Source of the DNA: Paragorgia papillata
Taxonomy: Eukaryota > Cnidaria > Anthozoa > Scleralcyonacea > Coralliidae
Assembly: GCA_035771165.1 (NCBI GenBank)
Contig: JAWNZC010000337.1
Span: 1,414,501 to 1,478,500, forward strand
Reading direction: 5' to 3'
Length of the DNA stretch: 64,000 bases
The translations under genes and the position numbers were made by a program. The number at the start of each line of letters is the position of its first letter. Position 1 is the stretch's first letter. The notes under the pieces were generated by a model. It was not told where the DNA came from. It did no database searches and saw nothing but the letters and a program-made list of their open reading frames with translations. This document shows positions 61,957-64,000 of this stretch, piece by piece.

Positions 61957-63763
61957 ATTTCCCAGGTGTATAAGACCGTGTGTTTTACGCATCTGTGGGT
62001 TCAGCGAAGTGCTTATAGGGCTTTCAAACTACTACAATAGGTTGTTTGAAAAGAATGCATAATTCTTTTGATGTGTTGATGATGATGCTGATGAAATTGA
62101 TGATGATGATGACGTTGATGATGATGATGTTGATGTTCTTGATGAAGTTGATGATGTTGATGTTGTTGTTGTTGATGATGATGATGATGATGATGACGAC
62201 GACGACGTTGATGTTGTTCATGATGATGATGATGTTGATGATGTTGATGTTGATGATGATGTTGATTAACGTGCTTATAAACCCAGATATTATATTACTA
62301 ATATGGATTGTATTTAATGTGAATAGTTGAATGCCAAAATATTTTTTGATTTGAACTTTTATTTGTTGTTATATTGAGGTTTGTATTTTCAAAATGGTAA
62401 TGAGATGACGTCTATGTAGGCATAATTGCGTATACCATATTTTGTTACATGAGAAATATTACTCAATTCACATGTTAACGGCATACGTGAATAGTTGATT
62501 CTATATTTTATCACTTTTTCATTAAAATTTTCAAGCGGTTTTTTATAAAGAAAGAAACACAAATGCCTACATTGACGTCAGCCTCATTACCATTTTGAAA
62601 ATACAAACCTCTACATGTATATAAAATTAAATAAAAGTTCAAGTAAAAAGATATTTTGGCATTCAACTATTCACGTTATCTAGAATCTATATCAGTAATA
62701 TCTTATTAGGGTCGTTTATAAGCACTTTAATGATTAACATACAACCTGAAACTACGTTAATACCACTAATAATATACATGAAAAAATATCTCGACTGTGA
62801 TTGGCTGATTCCAGTGCAGTTAATCCCAAACAACAGTGCAGAATTGTGTTATCACAGTGCAAAAATCTGTAATGACAGTGCAAAAATCTGTAATGACAGT
62901 GCAAAAATCTGTAATGACAGTGCAAAAATCTGTTATCACTAAGAACCAATCAAATTGATTGTACAGCGGATTTTTCCCGACACAAAACAAACAAAGATGG
63001 CGGCCAAGATTCGGCGGTTTGGGGGATAATTTGTTCAAATTTGAAGCTAGTTATGCTTTAATATTGCCAAGTGAAGTACCTACAAGAAGACCAGAAGCTT
63101 CTTTATGCCTCGAGTAAACTTTTTCAAGTAGTAAAGGAAGCGAAGCGTTTTTTAACAAATAAATATGCGAGGAGTGGACGGCTAATCATGTACGTTAAAA
63201 TGTTAGTACAGTTGTTTTGAACATTTTTTCATGTATATTATTAATAAGTAATAGCATGGTTTCTCGTGCAATTTGGAAAAAAACATGCACTCGTGAGGTT
63301 TTCAAATACTTCAAATAGCACTCGTCCTTCGGACTCGTGCTATTTTGACAGTATTTGAAAAACTCACTCGTGCATGTTTTTTTTCCAAATTGCACTCGAA
63401 ACCATGCTATTACCTATACAAACATGTCTATGTACATGTTATCTTCATATAATGTGTTCCCAAACGCAATGTTGACTTTAATGGTAAAATCAGTGTATGC
63501 AGTGACAGAACATTTCAAGTAAAAGAAGATTGATTTTGAAACGTCTTGCTTTATTAGCTATGTAGAACTTCCTTTTTCATTTCTTGCAAATGAAATAAAA
63601 AAATTGTTGCATTTTCAATTCGTTATTTGACTTGTTTTAGGATGCATGGTTTGTCTGGGAAAGTCCAACTATTTTCGATTTAATCATCCTAAAGAGGCCA
63701 AGAGAATACGTGAACGAAATCCTGGAAACAGGTTTTCTGTAATGCCTGACAAGTATTATCCAG
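33725..63763 (+). CDS. KIF16B: Kinesin-3 family protein, KIF16B/STARD9 type (3' end beyond window)
   Basis: Fifteen coding exons with matching phases give about 565 residues: 33725-33877, 33993-34040, 37306-37514, 37789-37877, 38849-38954, 40321-40390, 45001-45087, 45627-45791, 48218-48376, 49129-49197, 49824-49934, 52366-52489, 55156-55228, 59381-59490 and 63641-63763. The motor domain spans residues 1-362 (RVAVRVRP; P-loop GQSGTGKT at 92-99; LEIYNE; STLRYAN). The neck holds ANVKLIKDL and WEEKW, as in KIF16B. An FHA domain follows at about 443-540, ending FRFNHPKEA, a KIF16B/STARD9 hallmark. Members are microtubule motors, KIF16B for early endosomes (C-terminal PX) and STARD9 for the centrosome (START). 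The deciding C-terminus is outside the window. Odd points: switch I reads DGLTRRSH instead of NxxSSRSH, switch II DLAGTD instead of DLAGSE, and the TGA-RLKE-INKSL region is replaced. Confidence 0.9.
33993..34040 (+). CDS. KIF16B: Kinesin exon 2
   Basis: Sixteen codons ([16 protein letters not shown]) matching the FxSADT...SQ segment of KIF16B before helix 1. Acceptor ctctag, donor gttaga. Confidence 0.85.
35731..35816 (+). repeat. (ATT)n microsatellite
   Basis: About 28 ATT units in kinesin intron 2. Unlike 6441-6594 there is no LINE end next to it. Confidence 0.9.
36186..36420. repeat. Degenerate palindromic repeat of GGATCCTGTAAGATC type
   Basis: At least ten variants of aggatcctgtaagatct spaced irregularly across 235 bp of intron 2. 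Each half-unit (GGATCC, AGATCT or AAGATCTT) is itself palindromic. Confidence 0.75.
36745..37010. repeat. Dispersed repeat R4, copy 2
   Basis: gggctgtacacaggttttttt, agccgggg (G-run), cagtaggacatatgc, gggattttataaatgttatg and aaaaaacatattttg match 18685-18880 in order. Confidence 0.75.
37306..37514 (+). CDS. KIF16B: Kinesin exon 3 (P-loop)
   Basis: Residues 68 to about 137: [21 protein letters not shown], in which GQSGTGKT is an intact Walker A, then [11 protein letters not shown] and SFRAEI. Donor gttagt, phase 2. Confidence 0.95.
37789..37877 (+). CDS. KIF16B: Kinesin exon 4
   Basis: Encodes [14 protein letters not shown], the conserved SxLEIYNExxxDLL segment. Acceptor tttag, donor gtataa, phase 1. 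Confidence 0.93.
38849..38954 (+). CDS. KIF16B: Kinesin exon 5
   Basis: Encodes [15 protein letters not shown]...FIEKGMKNR, matching VREHPxxGPYVExLS...NxNR before switch I. Donor gtacag, phase 2. Confidence 0.92.
38955..40320 (+). other. Kinesin intron 5
   Basis: 1.37 kb, AT-rich. I looked for a second, canonical switch I exon here and saw none. Confidence 0.6.
40321..40390 (+). CDS. KIF16B: Kinesin exon 6 (divergent switch I)
   Basis: Encodes [20 protein letters not shown] and FTQ (to residue 225). The RSHTIF...FTQ part aligns exactly with kinesins, but NxxSSRSH is replaced by DGLTRRSH. Phases on both sides fit (2 in, 0 out). Confidence 0.88.
40980..41222. repeat. Foldback element in intron 6
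   Basis: gtgagtcagagcccctttcc, aggcttcgggggaaagtg and ggctctgccaa are mirrored by ttggcagagtccactttccc, cccgaagcct and ggaaaggggctctgactt. Confidence 0.8.
41880..41957 (+). repeat. (CATAAG)n microsatellite
   Basis: About 13 units of cataag with one substitution. Confidence 0.9.
42359..42493 (+). repeat. Direct repeat flanking the methyltransferase pseudogene, copy 1
   Basis: About 135 bp starting taatttattatcgagtcggt, nearly identical to 43855-43987. It contains the small hairpin aggtctttat/ataaagacct. Confidence 0.85.
42893..43733 (-). pseudogene. Broken NNMT/PNMT/TEMT-family methyltransferase, intronless, antisense in kinesin intron
   Basis: On the - strand an ATG at 43731-43733 opens a protein with the whole plan of nicotinamide/phenylethanolamine N-methyltransferases: an N-terminal FDPKSYL, then [12 protein letters not shown] (SAM-binding motif I), [49 protein letters not shown], and a C-terminal [16 protein letters not shown]. 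These enzymes move a methyl group from SAM to small amines. The frame breaks at least three times: at the A-run near 43640-43650, near 43196-43200 and near 43050. The family normally has introns in animals and none is seen, which fits a retrocopy, although no poly(A) tail was identified. Direct repeats of about 135 bp flank it. Confidence 0.85.
43855..43987 (+). repeat. Direct repeat flanking the methyltransferase pseudogene, copy 2
   Basis: Second copy of 42359-42493 with few differences (cgag/tgag, ttcc/tttc). Same orientation, 1.5 kb away. Confidence 0.85.
44205..44663. mobile_element. Foldback MITE, family M5, with TTAGGG words at its centre
   Basis: The outer arms ttttgcacgatgacgtgaga and tctcacgtcatcgtgcaaat are inverted, with inner arms around ggactggacgggtc and gacccgtccagtcc. 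The centre (44396-44432) has gattaggattagggttaggg. Edges of a related copy appear at 51000-51050 and 51410-51450. Confidence 0.75.
44668..44815 (-). repeat. Dispersed repeat R6, copy 1 (inverted)
   Basis: gttttcactcacgtgatcgg, ggggtggtaaaacaatacga, catggccgccgtgacgtca. Two copies in opposite orientation lie at 51229-51378 and 59918-60096. Confidence 0.8.
45001..45087 (+). CDS. KIF16B: Kinesin exon 7 (divergent switch II)
   Basis: Residues 226-254: [20 protein letters not shown]. The DLAGSE switch II motif is DLAGTD, and the following RAxxTGA is absent. Donor gtaagt, phase 0. Confidence 0.9.
45627..45791 (+). CDS. KIF16B: Kinesin exon 8
   Basis: Residues 255-309: acidic [14 protein letters not shown] in place of the usual GxRLKEG, then [16 protein letters not shown] (helix 4; the usual Asn of INKSL is Ala) and VPYKES. 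Donor gtatgt, phase 0. Confidence 0.9.
45792..48217 (+). other. Kinesin intron 8
   Basis: 2.4 kb. It contains low-complexity sequence (46180-46275), a (TA)n run at 48049-48092 and a hairpin-prone block at 48110-48165. No exon or transposon copy was recognised. Confidence 0.6.
48049..48092. repeat. (TA)n microsatellite
   Basis: About 22 TA units in kinesin intron 8. Confidence 0.95.
48218..48376 (+). CDS. KIF16B: Kinesin exon 9
   Basis: Residues 310-362: [50 protein letters not shown]. This end of the motor domain is well conserved with KIF16B. Donor gtaatg, phase 0. Confidence 0.96.
49129..49197 (+). CDS. KIF16B: Kinesin exon 10 (neck)
   Basis: Residues 363-385: [20 protein letters not shown], a short helical neck matching DANVKLIREL of KIF16B. 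Donor gtattt, phase 0. Confidence 0.95.
49824..49934 (+). CDS. KIF16B: Kinesin exon 11 (neck coil)
   Basis: Residues 386-422, Lys/Glu-rich helix with [10 protein letters not shown] and [13 protein letters not shown], matching the EWTNKWNE segment before the FHA domain. Donor gtataa. A MITE starts 13 bp after the donor. Confidence 0.92.
49948..50342. mobile_element. Harbinger-like foldback MITE, family M6
   Basis: TIRs start ggcctgtgataaacggcgta and run about 45 bp with tttttcatgcgccgtataaa. TTA and TTTA flank the ends. Related in end sequence to the element at 55494-55905. Confidence 0.85.
51000..51450. repeat. Composite of repeat R6 copy 2 inside M5-like arms
   Basis: gatagcattgggtgactaca near 51006 and ttttgtcacccac near 51430 resemble M5 arms. 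Between them 51229-51378 is repeat R6 copy 2 (catctgacgtcacagcggcc to atcacgtgagtgaaaacg). Confidence 0.6.
51807..52130. mobile_element. Mariner-like MITE, family M1 copy 2
   Basis: Same TIRs as 5947-6270 (tacagtgtgt... and gaacccttagaaaatgaatt) with the interior in the opposite orientation to copy 1. Confidence 0.85.
52145..52284. mobile_element. MITE, family M3 copy 2
   Basis: Perfect outer TIRs ggctacgtcca/tggacgtagcc, then cgtatacgttttcgtagcg mirrored near the right end. It is only 15 bp from the M1 copy. Confidence 0.85.
52366..52489 (+). CDS. KIF16B: Kinesin exon 12 (FHA start)
   Basis: Residues 423 to 464: [20 protein letters not shown] and [14 protein letters not shown], the first strands of the FHA domain (compare PHLIGIDDD...GxxLYHLKEG). 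Donor gtgaag, phase 1. Confidence 0.93.
52637..52870. mobile_element. hAT-like MITE, family M7 copy 1
   Basis: TIRs ggggctgtttacatgagccg and its complement. The interior matches 55359-55965 outside that copy's nested insertion. Confidence 0.85.
52884..53098. mobile_element. Foldback MITE, family M8
   Basis: TIRs aaggcctggccaaacgcttt/aaagcgtttggccaggcctt with TAA flanks. The interior is packed with gttgaac and gttcaac words in both orientations. Confidence 0.85.
53833..54022. mobile_element. Foldback element with tttggatagcct arms
   Basis: aatacctaatgggtttc and gcatgtttggatagcctgat are mirrored at 53975-54020. The tttggatagcctaatccaaa motif recurs at 55012-55032. Confidence 0.75.
54023..55155 (+). 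other. Kinesin intron 12, right part
   Basis: No exon recognised. Two overlapping open frames (54443-54862) lack any domain. Confidence 0.5.
55156..55228 (+). CDS. KIF16B: Kinesin exon 13 (FHA)
   Basis: Encodes [20 protein letters not shown] and GIER, the FHA segment xxVGR...DIVLSG. The usual Arg after Gly (GR) is Leu here, which may weaken phosphopeptide binding. Donor gtatgg, phase 2. Confidence 0.93.
55321..55350. repeat. Fragment of dispersed repeat R2
   Basis: ttaggttagatatactgccg and aaacagagaac, identical to the start of the block at 15454-15482. Confidence 0.7.
55359..55965. mobile_element. hAT-like MITE, family M7 copy 2, interrupted
   Basis: Matches 52637-52870 end to end, but is split after gtaaacgaatctt by the element at 55494-55905. 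Confidence 0.85.
55494..55905. mobile_element. Harbinger-like foldback MITE nested in M7
   Basis: TIRs ggcctgcgctaaacg and cgtttagcgcaggcc with TTA on both sides. The interior is rich in aattaaattcgtc words in both orientations. Confidence 0.85.
56464..56520 (+). repeat. 17-bp tandem repeat
   Basis: About 3.5 copies of tttggcagcacactgct. Confidence 0.85.
56553..57027. mobile_element. 475-bp foldback element in intron 13
   Basis: ctttaaaggacattggcaac at the left is mirrored by gttgccaatcccctttaaa at the right. Most of both 200-bp halves are complementary, including aaaatattttaccccacacc and ctgacgtca. Confidence 0.85.
57739..58060. repeat. Tandem repeat, about 112-bp unit
   Basis: agctgtgacggtgcgtcaca recurs at 57813, 57925 and, diverged, 58036, with gatagccgcc and gagtctctgtg between. 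A decayed earlier unit starts near 57739. Confidence 0.75.
58437..58512 (+). repeat. Short tandem repeat, ccggttataagcccc
   Basis: Five variants of a 14-17-bp unit ttataagccccccgg. Confidence 0.8.
58901..59281. mobile_element. Foldback element with gggggtgtttaca ends
   Basis: gggggtgtttacacgaggcc is mirrored at 59262-59281. The inner cctgaactcggaccggccgg is mirrored near 59245. The ends resemble those of M7. Confidence 0.85.
59381..59490 (+). CDS. KIF16B: Kinesin exon 14 (FHA)
   Basis: Encodes [34 protein letters not shown], matching the EHCIF...CSVNGVQI..THLNQG part of KIF16B. The FHA histidine (EHC) and the Asn-Gly turn (here Asp-Gly) are visible. Donor gtaagt, phase 1. Confidence 0.95.
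59918..60096 (+). repeat. Dispersed repeat R6, copy 3
   Basis: ttcatctgacgtcacggcgg, attggtgcacaatcc, gtattgttttaccacccc and gatcacgtgagtgaaaac, as in 51229-51378. Confidence 0.85.
60518..60602. repeat. (TA)n microsatellite
   Basis: About 42 TA units, directly before the retrozyme copy, as also at 1010-1025. Confidence 0.95.
60604..60661 (-). ncRNA. Hammerhead ribozyme, type I (copy B)
   Basis: Identical core to copy A: stem I CUACA/UGUAG, CUGAUGA, stem II GCUGU/ACAGC, GAAA, stem III ACA/UGU, cleavage after C. Predicted cut on the - strand between 60616 and 60615. Confidence 0.87.
60881..60938 (-). ncRNA. Hammerhead ribozyme, type I (copy C)
   Basis: Same core as copies A and B with one change in stem I (CUAGA against UGUAG), which costs a base pair but leaves the catalytic core intact. 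Predicted cut between 60893 and 60892 on the - strand. Confidence 0.82.
61004..61345. mobile_element. Near-perfect palindromic mariner-like MITE, 342 bp
   Basis: The ends TACAGGGTGAATCAAAAAA are mirrored at 61326-61344, and complementarity continues to the centre. A 46-bp block ending catatcaaataag is repeated near the centre. TATA flanks suggest TA targets. It abuts the retrozyme on the left and MITE M1 on the right. Confidence 0.9.
61351..62065. mobile_element. Mariner-like MITE, family M1 copy 3, expanded by a microsatellite
   Basis: 61351-61645 matches M1. The segment from aatttcccaggtgtataaga to aagaatgcataattc occurs twice (about 61535-61643 and 61955-62064) on either side of a CCCTCT array. 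The usual right TIR end is missing. Confidence 0.8.
61649..61954 (+). repeat. (CCCTCT)n then (CT)n microsatellite
   Basis: About 43 CCCTCT units with one length variant near 61764, passing into about 22 CT units. Confidence 0.95.
62066..62270 (+). repeat. GAT/GTT trinucleotide-type array
   Basis: About 200 bp of gatgat, gatgtt and gacgac words, starting exactly where the M1 fragment ends. Confidence 0.9.
62270..62727. mobile_element. Foldback element, 458 bp
   Basis: cgtgcttataaacccagata is mirrored by gggtcgtttataagcac. The inner agttgaatgccaaaatat and ggtttgtattttcaaaatgg pair with their complements at 62580-62690. Confidence 0.8.
62838..62941 (+). repeat. 21-bp tandem repeat
   Basis: Four near-identical units of tgacagtgcaaaaatctgta plus one base, with a diverged unit at the left. 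Confidence 0.9.
63246..63418. mobile_element. Foldback MITE in intron 14
   Basis: aatagcatggtttctcgtgc, aatttggaaaaaaacatgc and actcgtgaggttttcaaata are mirrored to the right around agcactcgtccttcggactc. Confidence 0.85.
63641..63763 (+). CDS. KIF16B: Kinesin exon 15 (FHA end)
   Basis: Encodes [29 protein letters not shown] and [23 protein letters not shown] is the last FHA strand of KIF16B/STARD9. Acceptor tttag, donor gtaagt, phase 1. Further exons must lie beyond 64000. Confidence 0.95.
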
Positions 63764-63849
63764 GTAAGTACAGTAACATGTTTTTAAATAGCAACAAACC
63801 TGACGACTATAAGTCAATGGTTTATATTTATTCGCATACTACCGTCCTA

Positions 63850-64000
63850 GTAATTCACAGCGGATTCACGTTGAGCGTTTAATGACAATAATTGTCGCGT
63901 TAGTTGCAACTGATTAATTATATGACGTTTCTAGGCAAAATGTCAGACGTTGCTGGGCGTGAGTCATACATAACATGTGTAATGCATAAATATCAAATTC
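63850..64000 (+). repeat. Dispersed repeat R3, copy 3 (cut by window end)
   Basis: gcggattcacgttgagcgtt, taatgacaataattgtcgcg and ctaggcaaaatgtcagacgt match 13100-13215. Confidence 0.75.

Noticed and set aside
61622..61957. Ser-Pro repeat protein
   Set aside because: Translation of the CCCTCT microsatellite inside an intron.
62024..62330. Met/Leu-rich or Asn/Ile-rich open frames
   Set aside because: Translation of the GAT/GTT array.

Overview
The window reads as nuclear DNA of an invertebrate animal: spliced genes with GT-AG introns, AT-rich intergenic DNA, and very many short inverted-repeat transposons. An anthozoan cnidarian is my best guess, from the kinesin-3, THAP, hAT and CR1/Jockey-type content and the repeat style. 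This is inference, because no marker in the window fixes the taxon.

Two host genes are clear, both on the + strand. The first is POLR2L (RPB10, the smallest shared subunit of RNA polymerases I, II and III), with two coding exons at 19955-20049 and 21426-21534 giving exactly 67 residues. The second is a large kinesin-3 gene of the KIF16B/STARD9 type. Fifteen coding exons between 33725 and 63763 cover the motor domain, neck and FHA domain, and the gene continues past the right edge. All splice phases agree and about 565 codons can be followed. The P-loop is intact, but switch I, switch II and the loop-11/helix-4 region have lost residues that nearly all kinesins keep, so it may be a motor with impaired ATPase activity.

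Region by region: 0-1.3 kb holds a broken THAP domain and a retrozyme-like repeat with a hammerhead ribozyme. At 3.5-6.6 kb lies a non-LTR retrotransposon broken by three later insertions. From 6.6 to 14 kb there are foldback elements, a degenerate 20-bp repeat and a LINE C-terminal fragment. From 13 to 18 kb there are two related hAT elements, one inside an inverted copy of a nearby repeat. At 18-18.6 kb there is a SINE-like element with a 5S-rRNA-like block. POLR2L follows, then a 3.7-kb minisatellite with a 20-bp unit (22.4-26.2 kb). From 26 to 33.7 kb I see only repeats. From 33.7 kb to the end is the kinesin gene. Its introns carry an antisense broken NNMT/PNMT-type methyltransferase, about a dozen foldback MITEs (some nested), tandem arrays, and at 60.6-61.0 kb two more ribozyme copies spaced 277 bp apart.

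The strongest unusual signals are (1) hammerhead ribozymes in a tandem 277-bp unit, the hallmark of retrozymes; (2) a kinesin-3 with degenerate nucleotide switches; and (3) a minisatellite whose 20-bp unit leaves all three reverse-strand frames open for long stretches.
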